Translations under genes and position numbers: made by a program
The notes under the pieces: generated by a model
Told to the model about the DNA's origin: nothing
Database searches by the model: none
What the model saw: the letters and a program-made list of their open reading frames with translations, nothing else
Assembly (NCBI RefSeq): GCF_017115165.1
Contig: NZ_JABXKF010000032.1
Coordinates: forward strand, 62,001 to 126,000
DNA from: Nostoc sp. LPT
GTDB lineage: Bacteria > Cyanobacteriota > Cyanobacteriia > Cyanobacteriales > Nostocaceae
DNA length: 64,000 nucleotides
Direction of reading: 5' to 3'
In this document: piece after piece, positions 54,347 through 64,000 of the stretch
How the letters are laid out: each line of letters begins with the position of its first letter
Position numbering within the stretch: the first letter of the stretch is position 1

Positions 54347-56188
54347 CTAAACAGTAAAAATCTTTTTTGCCATCTTCAATAATTTATTTCTCCTTTGTTG
54401 AAAGTTTTGCTTATCCCAGTCGATAAATTTGGCTAGCTCTCGATTAAGTGTTACGTTTGACTGTTCGTAAAGACTTTTCTTCTCAGCAAATGACTTATTA
54501 CCTGCACTATTATTGTTACGTCCAGGCCAAAAAGACAGATTCCCAATGTCATTCTTCAATAATTCAAGGTCTTCCATTAGCGAAGCACTGCTAGCATTGT
54601 GCGGATATATATGCTCTATCGTAACTTTGCTTAGATCAAAAATACTTATTTCATTTGGTTTTGGTTTACCATTAGCGCCATTAGAGTACCACTCAGCATG
54701 ATCCTCTAATGTAGTTAAAAAGTGTCTGATAATTATCTTTTTTGAAGAATTATCTTGATAGCTTAATTTTTGTATTAATAGAGATTCAAAAGTTTCATCA
54801 GGAGCATACTTTTCCTGTACTGTTTTTAATTCATTTCTTAAAGTAGGAATTTTATATTCTTGTGGTGCTTGTCTAATCAACTTTGCGTGGTCATAATATA
54901 TTATAGATATTTTTTCAGCGTGCGCTCCAACAATAGTAATGTAGCGAAAAGCAAAGCGTTCTAGAATGTCTATGATTTCTATAAATTCCCTTTCCGAAAG
55001 ACAATGGTATGCACTGAGTAAAAGTGGTATACAAAGTGTATGCCTTAATACTTTTATTAAACGTTGTAGTCTTTCCTGTTGCCAGTCTGAAGCAGTCGCA
55101 TCTCGATAAGGCCACCGTCGTTCTGATATTTCTATAAAAACTTGTTGCTCATCTTTTATATCAGAAATAATATAGGATAGTTTTTTAGCTTCTTCAGTTT
55201 CAGCAATCTCTAAAACAACTCCAGGTGGAACTTTAAATATATCATCTCGAAATGTATCTGCTAAATTTCTCTTGGCTGCACCCTTACCATAATGAGATGC
55301 ATAGTAATTTCTAAAAAATTGCTCCACTTCTGTTGCTGGATAGCTAAGTATTGTGTCCCAGTTATCTTCTGCAAGTATTTGTTCTCTCTCGTGTTTTTCT
55401 AATAATTCAAGAGTATCTGAACGAAGCTTATTTCCATCACTCAACTCTCTCCCTCTATCATTTAGTACCGCAAATAACCTGTAAGCTTCACTTCTATCCT
55501 CACTAACGATATAAATTACATAACAATCCTCAATAACAGATTTTCGTAATTGTAGAAGAGAATTAAGTTTATCAGAGACACTAGATTTACTAATCTCATT
55601 CAGTATTTTAGCAATAAGATTTGTCCTAATAGAATCCCATGCAAATTGTAATTTTTTATGAGAATCTCGTAAACATTTAGGACTGCGACCATTTATCAGG
55701 TCTTCAAAAAAGACATAATCAGCTTTTGAGAGAGTAAGACGAAGACGCGGCTGTAATTGGTTATTTATTACTTCTTTGTATTCTAAATATTCATCTCTTG
55801 TTGTACTCGCATAAGATTTAGCTGCTTGCGAGGTTTCTGTATCTTTTTCAACTTCAGCTTCATTAGCAAGTGATTCAAATGCCTTAACAAGAGAAGCAAT
55901 TGTCATTGTGAAAGTTGCTAGCCTTTGCTGGCCATCAACCAAATCGTAAAGATTTCCCGTATAACTGTTGGGTATATGTTGTTTTATGCTTACTAAGCCA
56001 CCAAAGAAATGTTTTCTTGGTTGACTAGAATTAATTTTTCTTGCATTATATAGCACCAGTAAATCTTTGATAAAATCATCAATTTCTTCTTGCTCCCAAT
56101 CAAAAGCTCTTTGATATTTTGGTACTTTAAAAGGAATTCGACGACAAAACAAATCTCCTAATGATGTACTTTCAGGCTGCATAGTCAT
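54347..56188 (-). CDS. DUF262/DUF1524 protein, GmrSD-like
   Basis: 613 residues. The N-terminal DUF262 domain shows FKVPKYQRAFDWEQEEIDDFI, and LYDLVDGQQRLATFTM with the DGQQR signature that binds and hydrolyses nucleotide. The middle is helical. The C-terminal DUF1524 domain has KVTIEHIYPHN, an HNH-type nuclease motif, followed by NDIGNLSFWPGRNNNSAGNKSF. In GmrSD these two domains restrict modified phage DNA; many relatives are thought to be anti-phage. The gene is intact here, with a dead DNA methylase downstream. An ATG at 56182 is an alternative start. Confidence 0.88.
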   Translation of the reverse strand: MTMQPESTSLGDLFCRRIPFKVPKYQRAFDWEQEEIDDFIKDLLVLYNARKINSSQPRKHFFGGLVSIKQHIPNSYTGNLYDLVDGQQRLATFTMTIASLVKAFESLANEAEVEKDTETSQAAKSYASTTRDEYLEYKEVINNQLQPRLRLTLSKADYVFFEDLINGRSPKCLRDSHKKLQFAWDSIRTNLIAKILNEISKSSVSDKLNSLLQLRKSVIEDCYVIYIVSEDRSEAYRLFAVLNDRGRELSDGNKLRSDTLELLEKHEREQILAEDNWDTILSYPATEVEQFFRNYYASHYGKGAAKRNLADTFRDDIFKVPPGVVLEIAETEEAKKLSYIISDIKDEQQVFIEISERRWPYRDATASDWQQERLQRLIKVLRHTLCIPLLLSAYHCLSEREFIEIIDILERFAFRYITIVGAHAEKISIIYYDHAKLIRQAPQEYKIPTLRNELKTVQEKYAPDETFESLLIQKLSYQDNSSKKIIIRHFLTTLEDHAEWYSNGANGKPKPNEISIFDLSKVTIEHIYPHNASSASLMEDLELLKNDIGNLSFWPGRNNNSAGNKSFAEKKSLYEQSNVTLNRELAKFIDWDKQNFQQRRNKLLKMAKKIFTV

Positions 56189-56270
56189 AGTTTTTATACA
56201 AAGCTCGTATCTTATTTTATTAATGTAACAAACAAGACGAAATGTTGTATGTAGTCATTACTTGGATTAA

Positions 56271-56312
56271 GTAATAAAAATCCCCTACCTTGCGGCAGGG
56301 GATTTTTATTAC
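56271..56312 (-). terminator. Terminator after psaB
   Basis: A 16-bp perfect stem, gtaataaaaatcccct (56271-56286) with aggggatttttattac (56297-56312), loop of ten bases with an inner cc/gg pair. It begins 24 bp past the psaB stop and has T runs in the correct direction. Confidence 0.9.
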
Positions 56313-56336
56313 TTACCTACAAAACTAGCAGCCGAA

Positions 56337-58568
56337 TTAACCGAACTTACCAGCAGTAGAAGCAATCAAGAACGCGGCGTAAGTTACGACGTAGCCAACA
56401 GTGAAGTGAGCTAGACCAACTACACGAGCTTGAACGATGGACAGAGCCACGGGCTTGTCTTTCCAGCGAACTAGGTTAGCTAGAGGAGTGCGTTCGTGTG
56501 CCCAAACAAGGGTTTCAATCAACTCTTGCCAGTAACCTCTCCAGGAGATTAAGAACATGAAGCCAGTAGCCCAAACTAGGTGTCCAAACAGGAACATCCA
56601 AGCCCAGACAGACAGGTTATTCACGCCATACGGGTTATAACCGTTAATCAACTGAGCAGAGTTAGCCCAGAGGTAATCGCGGAACCAGCCCATGAGGTAT
56701 GTAGAGTTCTCATTGAACTGAGCTACGTTGCCTTGCCAAATACCTAGATGCTTCCAATGCCAGTAGAAGGTAACCCAACCAAGGGTATTGAGCATCCAGA
56801 ATGTAGCGAGGTAGAAGGAATCCCAAGCTGAGATGTCGCAAGTACCGCCACGACCAGGGCCGTCGCAAGGGAAGGCATAGCCGAAGTCCTTTTTATCGGG
56901 CATCAGCTTAGAACCACGGGCATCCAAAGCACCTTTGACCAAGATCAAGGTGGTGGTGTGCAGACCTAAGGCGATCGCATGGTGTACCAAGAAGTCGCCA
57001 GGGCCAATTGTTAAGAACAGGGAGTTAGTACCAGCATTGATGGCATCTAACCAGCCTGGCAACCAAACGTTAGCGTAGTTGGGCCATGCTGTGTAAGCAA
57101 TACTATCTGGGTTAGATAGCAAGGCATCTAAACCGTACAGTACTTTACCGTTAGCAGCTTGGACGAATTGAGCAAACACTGGCTCAATCAAGATTTGCTT
57201 TTCAGGAGTGCCGAAAGCAACTACTACGTCGTTGTGTACGTACAAACTAAGGGTGTGGAAGCCCAAGAAAAGGGATACCCAGCTAAGGTGGGAGATAATC
57301 GCTTCTTTGTGCTTCAACACGCGCTCAAGGACGTTGCCCTTATTTTGCTCTGGGTCGTAATCACGTACCCAGAATATTGCTCCGTGAGCAAAAGCACCAA
57401 GTATAAGGAAACCAGCAATGTATTGATGGTGCGTGTACAGCGCTGCTTGAGTCGTGTAGTCCTTCGCAATAAATGCGTAGGAAGGCATGGCGTACATGTG
57501 CTGCGCTACCAGAGAGGTGACGGTTCCCAGAGCAGCTAGGTGAATACCCAACTGGAAGTGCAACGAATTGTTATAGGTGTCGTACAACCCTTGGTGAGGC
57601 AGGTTGAACTGACCTTCACTATTAGTACCAGGTACTAAACCGGATTTGGAGTTCAGCATTTCTTTGATGCTGTGACCAATTCCGAAGTTAGTCCGGTACT
57701 GGTGACCGGCAACTATGAAGATAACCGCGATCGCTAGGTGGTGATGAGCTATGTCAGTCAACCACAAAGCTTCTGTCTGGGGATGGAAACCACCCAAGAA
57801 ACTCAGAATTGCAGTTCCTGCACCTTGCGATGTCCCGAATATATGTCCAGGAGTGTCAGGGTTTTGAGAGTAAACACCCCAGTTGCCTGTAAAGAATGGT
57901 GTCAAACCTGCTGGGTGGGGTGGGGTGGACAGGAAGTTATCCCAACCTACGTGCTGACCGCGAGCTTCGGGGACAGCAACGTGAATTAAGTGACCAGCCC
58001 ACGCCAAAGAACTAACACCAAACAAACCTGCTAAGTGGTGGTTTAGGCGATGTTCTGCGCTTTTAAACCATGCCAAGCTGGGACGGAACTTGGGTTGCAA
58101 GTGTAGCCAACCAGCGAACAAGAATACAGCTGCGAATAACAGCAAGAACACTGAACCGTTGTACAGTTCGCCGTTGGTCCGCATTCCGATGGTATACCAC
58201 CAATGGTAAAGACCAGAGTAGGTAATGTTTACCGGATTGCTAGCGCCCGCTTGGGTAAAAGCTTCGATCGCTGGTTTACCGAAGTGGGGGTCCCAAATCG
58301 CATGGGCAATGGGACGGATGTGAATGGGATCTTTAATCCACTGTTCAAAGTTACCTTGCCAGGCTACGTGGAACAGGAGGCTGGATGCCCACAGGAAGAT
58401 GATTGCCACGTGACCGAAGTGAGTTGCGAAAATCTTTTGGTAAAGATTTTCTTCCGTCATGCCATCATGGGTTTCAAAATCGTTGCCTGTAGCGATCGCA
58501 TACCATATCCGACGAGTCGTCGGGTCCTGTGCGAGATCCTGGCTAAATTTGGGAAATTTTGTCGCCAT
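56337..58568 (-). CDS. psaB: Photosystem I P700 chlorophyll a apoprotein A2
   Basis: 743 residues, normal length for PsaB, with 11 membrane helices. The N-terminus [31 protein letters not shown] is diagnostic, and [14 protein letters not shown] holds two cysteine ligands of the Fx 4Fe-4S cluster shared with PsaA. Many histidines bind chlorophyll. It follows psaA by 120 bp on the same strand. Codon use and length show no damage. PsaB with PsaA forms the photosystem I reaction centre in the thylakoid membrane. Confidence 0.99.
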   Translation of the reverse strand: MATKFPKFSQDLAQDPTTRRIWYAIATGNDFETHDGMTEENLYQKIFATHFGHVAIIFLWASSLLFHVAWQGNFEQWIKDPIHIRPIAHAIWDPHFGKPAIEAFTQAGASNPVNITYSGLYHWWYTIGMRTNGELYNGSVFLLLFAAVFLFAGWLHLQPKFRPSLAWFKSAEHRLNHHLAGLFGVSSLAWAGHLIHVAVPEARGQHVGWDNFLSTPPHPAGLTPFFTGNWGVYSQNPDTPGHIFGTSQGAGTAILSFLGGFHPQTEALWLTDIAHHHLAIAVIFIVAGHQYRTNFGIGHSIKEMLNSKSGLVPGTNSEGQFNLPHQGLYDTYNNSLHFQLGIHLAALGTVTSLVAQHMYAMPSYAFIAKDYTTQAALYTHHQYIAGFLILGAFAHGAIFWVRDYDPEQNKGNVLERVLKHKEAIISHLSWVSLFLGFHTLSLYVHNDVVVAFGTPEKQILIEPVFAQFVQAANGKVLYGLDALLSNPDSIAYTAWPNYANVWLPGWLDAINAGTNSLFLTIGPGDFLVHHAIALGLHTTTLILVKGALDARGSKLMPDKKDFGYAFPCDGPGRGGTCDISAWDSFYLATFWMLNTLGWVTFYWHWKHLGIWQGNVAQFNENSTYLMGWFRDYLWANSAQLINGYNPYGVNNLSVWAWMFLFGHLVWATGFMFLISWRGYWQELIETLVWAHERTPLANLVRWKDKPVALSIVQARVVGLAHFTVGYVVTYAAFLIASTAGKFG

Positions 58569-58688
58569 AGGTTTAATAAATCCTCTGACCTTTAGCCATC
58601 AAATACCAGCGTCTAGAGTCCTGAGTTCTGAGTACCAAGTTTTGAGTATTTTCTCAGCACTCAGCACTCAGCACTCCACAACTGATTG

Positions 58689-60947
58689 CTACCCTACTGA
58701 AAGGATGTGTGCATGGAAGAATGCCCAAGTTGTGGCAATTCCTCCCAAGAGGTAGTGAGCTACCCCTACAGCCCGACCCTGAATAATGCTCAGAGCGCGA
58801 GGCTGAATTGCTGGTGCTACCTTCAGTTTGTTATGCGCCCAAACAATGGACTCAATCAGTTCTTGCCAGTAGCCGCGACCACTGAACAGGAACATCAAGC
58901 TGAATGCCCAGACAAAGTGAGCGCCTAAGAAGAGTAGACCATAGGCAGATAGCGCGCTGCCATAGGAATTGATGACTTGCGTAGCTTGTGCCCACAAGAA
59001 GTCTCGCAACCAACCATTGATGGTAATGGCGCTTTGGGCAAAGTTACCACCAGTGATGTGAGTGACATTACCGGCTGAATCTACAGTTCCCCAGACATCT
59101 GATTGCATCTTCCAGCTGAAGTGGAAAATTGCGATGGATATTGTGTTGTACATCCAGAAAAGTCCGAGGAATACATGATCCCAACCAGACACTTGACATG
59201 TACCGCCACGACCAGGGCCGTCGCAAGGGAAGCGGAAGCCCAGGTTTGCCTTGTCTGGAATCAGACGAGAGCTACGGGCATATAGCACACCTTTGAGCAG
59301 AATTAGGACAGTAACGTGTATTTGGAATGCGTGAATATGGTGGATTAAGAAGTCCGCCGTACCCAAAGCAATGGGCATCATCGCTACTTTACCGCCTACT
59401 GCCAAAATCCCACCACCGAAAGCATAGCTAACGGGTTCTAGGGCATTGGGTGCAGTTGTACCAGGAGCCAAGGCGTGGATATTTTGTATCCACTGGGCAA
59501 ACACTGGCTGCAACTGAATTGCTGTATCAGAGAACATGTCTTGGGGACGTCCCAAGGCACGCATTGTATCGTTGTGGATGTAAAGTCCAAAGCTATGGAA
59601 GCCAAGGAAGATACACACCCAGTTAAGGTGAGAAATAATCGCATCTCGGTGACGAATCACCCGATCCAGTAAGTTGTTTTGGTTCACAACCGGATCGTAA
59701 TCCCGCACCATGAATATGGCAGCGTGAGCCGCACCGCCGACTATACAGAATGCACCAATCCACATGTGGTGGGTGAAAATGCACAACTGCGTAGCGTAGT
59801 CAGTTGCCAAATATGGATAGGGGGGCATCGCGTACATGTGATGCGCGATGATGATGGTCAGCGAACCCAAGAAGGCCAGGTTAGTAGCCAACTGAGCGTG
59901 CCAAGATGTGGTCAGGTTTTCGTAGAGACCTTTGTGACCTTCACCGGTGAAAGGACCTTTGTGGTTTTCTAGGATCTCTTTAATGCTGTGACCAATACCC
60001 CAGTTGGTACGGTATTGATGACCAGCAACGATAAAGAGAACTGCGATCGCTAAGTGGTGATGAGAAATATCAGTCAACCACAAGCCACCTGTTACCGGGT
60101 TCAGACCGCCCTTGAAGGTCAGGAAGTCAGCATACTGACCCCAGTTCAAGGTGAAGAAAGGTGCTAAACCAGCTGCAAAGCCAGGGTACAGTTCGGTCAA
60201 CAAGTCTTTGTTCAAGATGAACTCGTGGGGCAGAGGTATGTCTTTGAGAGCAACGCCTGCATCCAAAAGCTTGTTGGTCGGTGCGGACACGTGGATTAAG
60301 TGACCTGCCCATCCCAAGGAACCACAACCTAGCAATACTTGCAAGTGGTGATTCAGCATCGACTCCACGTTTTGGAACCATTCCAGTTTGGGAGCGCGTT
60401 TGTGGTAGTGGAACCAGCCAGCAAATAGGAACAAGCCTGCTAATACCAATCCACCGATCGCAGTTACATAAAGCTGGAAGGAGTTTGTAATACCCCAGCC
60501 ACGCCATACTTGGAACAAACCGGAGGTGATTTGAATACCGTGGAAACCACCGCCAACATCACCGTTTAAAATGTCTTGTCCCACAATGGGCCAAACAACT
60601 TGAGCACTAGGCTTAACGTTTAACGGGTCGCTTAACCAAGCTTCGTAGTTAGAAAACTTCGCGCCGTGGAAAATCATCCCGCTCAACCAAATTGTCACGA
60701 CGGCTAAGTGGCCGAAGTGGGCTGAGAATATCTTGCGGGAGATGTCTTCTAAATCGCTTGTATGTGTATCAAAATCATGGGCGAGTGCGTGCAGGTTCCA
60801 AATCCATGTGGTGGTTTTGGGACCTCTGGCTAAGGATTTGTCAAAGTGCCCAGGTTGTGACCATCTCTCGAATGAGGTTGGAACCGGGTCGTTATCGACG
60901 ATTACTCTTGCCTTTTTTTCCTCTCGCTCCGGAGGACTTATTGTCAT
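58689..60947 (-). CDS. psaA: Photosystem I P700 chlorophyll a apoprotein A1
   Basis: 752 residues with the PsaA N-terminus [51 protein letters not shown] in outline, the [12 protein letters not shown] region, and [19 protein letters not shown] near the end with the two Fx ligands. PsaA forms the other half of the P700 reaction centre. It is first in psaAB. A cctcctctc complement (gagagg) precedes the ATG. The 528-bp gap upstream carries its promoter, where light control is expected; I could not identify a clear element. Confidence 0.99.
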   Translation of the reverse strand: MTISPPEREEKKARVIVDNDPVPTSFERWSQPGHFDKSLARGPKTTTWIWNLHALAHDFDTHTSDLEDISRKIFSAHFGHLAVVTIWLSGMIFHGAKFSNYEAWLSDPLNVKPSAQVVWPIVGQDILNGDVGGGFHGIQITSGLFQVWRGWGITNSFQLYVTAIGGLVLAGLFLFAGWFHYHKRAPKLEWFQNVESMLNHHLQVLLGCGSLGWAGHLIHVSAPTNKLLDAGVALKDIPLPHEFILNKDLLTELYPGFAAGLAPFFTLNWGQYADFLTFKGGLNPVTGGLWLTDISHHHLAIAVLFIVAGHQYRTNWGIGHSIKEILENHKGPFTGEGHKGLYENLTTSWHAQLATNLAFLGSLTIIIAHHMYAMPPYPYLATDYATQLCIFTHHMWIGAFCIVGGAAHAAIFMVRDYDPVVNQNNLLDRVIRHRDAIISHLNWVCIFLGFHSFGLYIHNDTMRALGRPQDMFSDTAIQLQPVFAQWIQNIHALAPGTTAPNALEPVSYAFGGGILAVGGKVAMMPIALGTADFLIHHIHAFQIHVTVLILLKGVLYARSSRLIPDKANLGFRFPCDGPGRGGTCQVSGWDHVFLGLFWMYNTISIAIFHFSWKMQSDVWGTVDSAGNVTHITGGNFAQSAITINGWLRDFLWAQATQVINSYGSALSAYGLLFLGAHFVWAFSLMFLFSGRGYWQELIESIVWAHNKLKVAPAIQPRALSIIQGRAVGVAHYLLGGIATTWAFFHAHILSVG

Positions 60948-61475
60948 TCGACCTCCTCTCTTGATAAGGAATGAGGAATCATGTATACCACAAAGTGAAC
61001 CATTACCGTATACTCCAGAATTTTACTGAAGCCGCGATCAAGACCCGATGTGGAGAGTTGCTTTCTCGTTGAATTATAAAGTCTTCACTTGTACATTGTT
61101 AGAGATATTTTAACAATAATTCAAACTTGCTCAAATATTGCTGAAATTCATGCCTTAACTGGCTTTTAACTTCAAAGTATTTGTCCAAAAGTCAATAGTT
61201 TATCTATTTAATTTACAAAGAATAACAATTCGTAAAATTTATGGTTTGGCTGGATGTAGCCAATGTCCCAGTTTTTACCGCTATTACTCATGAACATTTA
61301 TGTCATATTTCAATTTTTGCAAGTAAAAGGCTGTATGGAATATGACTTATTTTAAAATTTTCTGAAATACAAAGGAAAACTTATGGGATGTGAGGCAGAT
61401 TTCACCCTTTGGGCTATAGTTCCAGATGGACAGTTTGAGCCAAAATAATCTGTCAATTGTCGAAGACTATCACTG
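60948..61475. promoter_or_regulatory. psaA promoter and leader region
   Basis: 528 AT-rich bases between divergent psaA and the lipoprotein gene. psaA promoters in cyanobacteria are light-controlled and often have two start sites; I looked for HLR1-type direct repeats (TTACA pairs) and found no clear one. No gene-like frame. Confidence 0.45.
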
Positions 61476-63281
61476 GTGCAACACATGAATTTGTGGCAGA
61501 AAAGGGTGTTAGAGAAACTCCTCCCTGAGAGGTTGCCAATTCTCAGGTGGGTAATAACATTGGTGCTGGTATTAAGCTTGACCAGTTGCGGCGAAAAAGC
61601 CGACAGTCAGGAAGTATCTTCTGGCTATAGAGAAAACTCCCCACAGATTTCTCAAATTTCCAAGCAATTTTCGGAAGTTTCCCCTCCATCTGTTATTCAA
61701 GAACTGCGTCCAATTTTGGAAGTTTATCAGCCACAAGTGACAATTGTTACTCCAAAAGTTGATGAAGTTCTTCAAGACAACAAAGTCACAGCCAGTTTTC
61801 AGGTTAAGGATCTACCAATATTTAAAGACCCACAATTACAACTGGGGCCACATCTACACGTAATTCTGGATAATCAACCTTATATACCTGTTTACGACCT
61901 GAATCAGCCCTTGGTTTTGCCAGACTTATCTCCAGGTAGTCATACCCTGCGTGTTTTTGCTTCTCGTCCTTGGCATGAAAGCTTTAAGAATGAAGGTGCT
62001 TATGCCCAAACAACATTTCACGTCTTCACCAAAACCGACGACAACACCCCAGATCCTAAATTACCTCTGCTAACTTACAGCCGTCCTCAAAGTAGCTACG
62101 GGGCAGAACCAATCTTACTGGACTTTTACCTAACTAACGCTCCTCTGCACCTCGTTGGTAAGGAAAACCCCAATGACGAGTTCAGTGATTGGCGCATCCG
62201 CTCTACTATTAATGGTGAAAGCTTTATTTTCGATCGCTGGCAAGCAGTTTACCTTAAGGGCTTCCGTCCAGGGAAAAACTGGGTAAAGCTAGAATTTCTC
62301 GATAATCAGGGAAATCCTGTCAAAAATGCCTTTAATACTACAGTTAGATTGATCGACTACCAGCCAAAGGGTAAAGACACTCTGTCGAGAATTGTCAGAG
62401 GAGAACTCACAGTAGCTGAGGTAGGCCTGATTGTAGACCCGAATTATAAACTTGCACCTAAACCTACACCCACACCTTCTGTTGAAAAAACACTCCCAAC
62501 ACAGCCCAAGGTAGAAAAACAGCCGATTCCTAAAACTGAAATTCCAGAAAAATCCAAAATACAGCCAGAACAACCAAAATTAGAAATTCCAACGGCTACA
62601 CCAACTCCCAGCTTGTCCCCAACACCACCAGAAATTATTGAGTCTCCGACACCAGAACCACAGCCAACGGTAACGCCAACTCCTGAATCAACACCATTAC
62701 CCGAAAAAGTAACCCCTCAGCCGACAAAACCTAGATTTGGTGGATTTTTTAACCGTGGGGCTGGTAAAGTTCCCACCCCAGAAGCACCAGTTGCACCATC
62801 TCCTAGTTTGCCACCCACACTGCCAGAGATTATTGAGTCTCCCACACCAGAACCACAGCCAACGGTAACGCCAACTCCTGAATCAACACCATTACCCGAA
62901 AAAGTAACCCCTCAGCCGACAAAACCTAGATTTGGTGGATTTTTTAACCGTGGGGCTGGTAAAGTTCCCACCCCAGAAGCACCAGTTGCACCATCTCCTA
63001 GTTTGCCACCCACACTGCCAGAGATTATTGAGTCTCCCACACCAGAACCACAGCCAACGGTAACGCCAACTCCTGAATCAACACCATTACCCGAAAAAGT
63101 AACCCCTCAGCCAAAAAAATTTAGATTTGGTGGCTTTTTTAACCGTCGAACGGCCAAGACACCTACTCCCCAAGTAACAGTTGCCCCATCTCCTAGTTTG
63201 CCACCAACGCTGCCAGAGATTATTGAGTCTCCAGCACCAGAAATTATTACGCCAAGGGAAGATTTACCAAGAAGTAGATAG
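61476..63281 (+). CDS. Lipoprotein with 65-residue Pro-rich repeats
   Basis: 601 residues. A basic start, a helix and a LTSC lipobox (about residues 35-38) show a lipoprotein signal, so it is exported and lipid-anchored. Residues 70-310 form a conserved-looking beta-rich part (LRPILEVYQPQVTIV, LGPHLHVILDNQPYIPVYDL, SRPWHESFKNEGAYAQTTFHVF). The last 230 residues are Pro/Thr/Glu-rich, with three 65-residue repeats of the form SLPPTLPEIIESPTPEP and KPRFGGFFNRGAGK. The repeats are nearly identical at DNA level. I do not know the function. The start might be the ATG at 61485. Confidence 0.75.
   Translation: MQHMNLWQKRVLEKLLPERLPILRWVITLVLVLSLTSCGEKADSQEVSSGYRENSPQISQISKQFSEVSPPSVIQELRPILEVYQPQVTIVTPKVDEVLQDNKVTASFQVKDLPIFKDPQLQLGPHLHVILDNQPYIPVYDLNQPLVLPDLSPGSHTLRVFASRPWHESFKNEGAYAQTTFHVFTKTDDNTPDPKLPLLTYSRPQSSYGAEPILLDFYLTNAPLHLVGKENPNDEFSDWRIRSTINGESFIFDRWQAVYLKGFRPGKNWVKLEFLDNQGNPVKNAFNTTVRLIDYQPKGKDTLSRIVRGELTVAEVGLIVDPNYKLAPKPTPTPSVEKTLPTQPKVEKQPIPKTEIPEKSKIQPEQPKLEIPTATPTPSLSPTPPEIIESPTPEPQPTVTPTPESTPLPEKVTPQPTKPRFGGFFNRGAGKVPTPEAPVAPSPSLPPTLPEIIESPTPEPQPTVTPTPESTPLPEKVTPQPTKPRFGGFFNRGAGKVPTPEAPVAPSPSLPPTLPEIIESPTPEPQPTVTPTPESTPLPEKVTPQPKKFRFGGFFNRRTAKTPTPQVTVAPSPSLPPTLPEIIESPAPEIITPREDLPRSR
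62644..63230 (+). repeat. Three tandem 195-bp coding repeats
   Basis: The cagccaacggtaacgcc block recurs at about 62661, 62856 and 63051, a period of exactly 195 bp (65 codons). The first two units are almost identical at DNA level; the third has diverged at its end (kfrfgg, nrrtakt). A partial fourth unit leads to the stop. This suggests recent copy-number change. Confidence 0.85.
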
Positions 63282-63611
63282 ATTTTTCCTAGTTCAAAAA
63301 CCTGTTATGTGTGCCTTAACCAAATCGGTAGCTTACCACTAGATACAAGATTCTGGACTTGTAAAAAGTGTCATACAAAACATGATAGGGACATCAATGC
63401 AAGCATTAACCTTCGCAATGAAGGACTACGCCACTTGCTTCAAGCAGGTGTTCCCGTCCAACGCAGTGGCTCACGAATTTTGACCTCTGGAACGGGGGAT
63501 AAAGCCTGTCGCCCAAATGTAAGTCGCAGTAATAGAGGACGCAAGAAATCTACTACTGCGCTTTCTGTTGGACAGGAAGCCTACACTGTACCGCAAGGTC
63601 AGTGTAGGTAG
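63282..63611 (+). pseudogene. TnpB (IS200/IS605 OrfB) C-terminal remnant
   Basis: Starting right after the lipoprotein stop, the frame reads IFPSSKTCYVC, then CKKCHTKHDRDINASINL: the TnpB zinc finger (CxxC...CxxC) and the DRDINA motif that carries the last RuvC acidic residue. The front three quarters of TnpB, with the other catalytic residues, are missing. No start codon exists in the frame apart from a GTG inside the finger. The frame ends GQCR at 63611, over a bulged hairpin that may be the IS right end. Confidence 0.85.
63581..63607 (+). mobile_element. IS605-type right-end hairpin
   Basis: ctacactg (63581-63588) pairs with cagtgtag (63600-63607); inside, acc pairs with ggt around a gcaa tetraloop, leaving a single unpaired T (63589). 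A stem with one extrahelical T is the shape that TnpA recognises at IS200/IS605 ends, and in intact TnpB loci this 3' region gives rise to the guide (omega) RNA. Here the gene is truncated, so only the end may remain. Confidence 0.6.
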
Positions 63612-63786
63612 TTCACTTATACCTTGAAGGCTGGTAGAGGCAGCAGGAGAAGTGAAATAAATCACTTCTTCTGCTGCGTCATCAGACTCAGCAATGTGCG
63701 GTAAAAAGTTTCAAAAATTTTGCTTTTACTGAATAACTAGGGAATTCTAAGTAAAGATTAGCTCTTATTGCTTACTTAGGATTAAT

Positions 63787-64000
63787 ATGACTTTCCAGAC
63801 TCCAGGTTCGGTTCCATCAGTTTCCGGTGATATCGCCGTCGTACAATCGAGTCGAAAAGGGTGGTTCTCAAAAATTACCAACAGTCTGAATATTGGCAAC
63901 AAAATTAAATGTGGCTATGGTATTGCCCTTGGTGTGGGAATTATCGGAACCACAATTGGGTTAGTTTTAGGAGATCGCTATCAGCAACAGGCGTTGCAGC
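63787..64000 (+). CDS. Membrane sensor protein, N-terminus only
   Basis: From the ATG at 63787 about 71 codons run to the window edge. MTFQTPGSVPSVSGD leads to a basic stretch and a hydrophobic segment (GIALGVGIIGTTIGLVLG) followed by DRYQQQALQ. This layout, an amphipathic start, KIKCGYGIALG, then one membrane helix, is common at the start of large Nostoc sensor histidine kinases, but the kinase part lies outside the window. Confidence 0.55.
   Translation, partial: MTFQTPGSVPSVSGDIAVVQSSRKGWFSKITNSLNIGNKIKCGYGIALGVGIIGTTIGLVLGDRYQQQALQ

Noticed and set aside
56337-60947. Many open frames on the strand opposite psaA and psaB
   Set aside because: These mirror highly conserved, codon-biased photosystem genes; none has a recognisable domain.
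60948-61475. HLR1-type elements for RpaB in the psaA upstream region
   Set aside because: I found no clear pair of TTACA-like repeats with correct spacing, so no site is claimed.

Overview
The window comes from a filamentous, heterocyst-type cyanobacterium, most likely Nostoc or a close relative. Evidence read directly: photosystem I genes (psaA, psaB, psaX), ndhB, very frequent HIP1 octamers (gcgatcgc), CCCCART-type short tandem repeats (STRR) between genes, and a dispersed gcgtaggc...ggcatcgc repeat. Moderate GC and many two-component kinases agree with this. Species cannot be fixed from the sequence alone.

Layout. 1-11.5 kb is mostly housekeeping: part of an alpha/beta hydrolase, an ACT-like protein, a GNAT related to plant chloroplast SNAT/NSI enzymes, tRNA-Pro(UGG), a Tic22-like protein, prmC and a Sua5/YrdC protein, a degenerate histidine kinase, a second GNAT paralogue, and pdhB-secD-secF. 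11.8-14.2 kb is an accessory patch of tiny genes and debris: a DUF6888/DUF6887-like pair, a decayed extra antitoxin copy, an antitoxin beside a truncated PIN toxin, other fragments, and an intact hicBA pair. 14.4-23.6 kb holds hemB, a DUF4870 protein, prfC, an M48-like protein without its zinc motif, an RRM RNA-binding protein, sufE, and an alpha/beta-hydrolase-fold protein without its nucleophile.

23.6-27.4 kb looks like a zinc-starvation divergon. An all3515-type PEP-CTERM protein and a COG0523 GTPase diverge from a region with two Fur/Zur-type palindromes, one about 30 bp before each gene; a WD40 protein and a small secreted protein follow the GTPase. ndhB is next. 29.4-35.1 kb is a block of related histidine kinases with a MetOD1-type protein and a FIST sensor; one kinase is split by a single in-frame TAA.

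35.8-44.2 kb is a terpene minicluster: a sesquiterpene-type synthase, a CYP110-like P450, and, on the opposite strand, a 1892-residue Ser/Thr-kinase/AAA/GAF/histidine-kinase protein whose N-terminal kinase has lost key residues. This arrangement matches the terpene synthase-P450-hybrid two-component miniclusters described in Nostoc. A response regulator, lipA, the 45-codon psaX, a branched-chain amino acid permease, a hybrid kinase, larE, a DUF4864 protein and a GDSL lipase-like protein follow to 52 kb.

52.6-56.2 kb is a decayed defence patch: an XRE regulator remnant, a DNA methyltransferase pseudogene with several stops, a frameshift and a damaged catalytic motif, and an intact DUF262/DUF1524 (GmrSD-like) protein. 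psaB and psaA follow on the minus strand. The right end has a lipoprotein with three 195-bp repeats, a TnpB 3' remnant ending in a bulged hairpin, and the start of another sensor kinase. Of everything here, the restriction-like gene without its methylase, the pseudokinase in the terpene cluster and the zinc divergon deserve the closest look.
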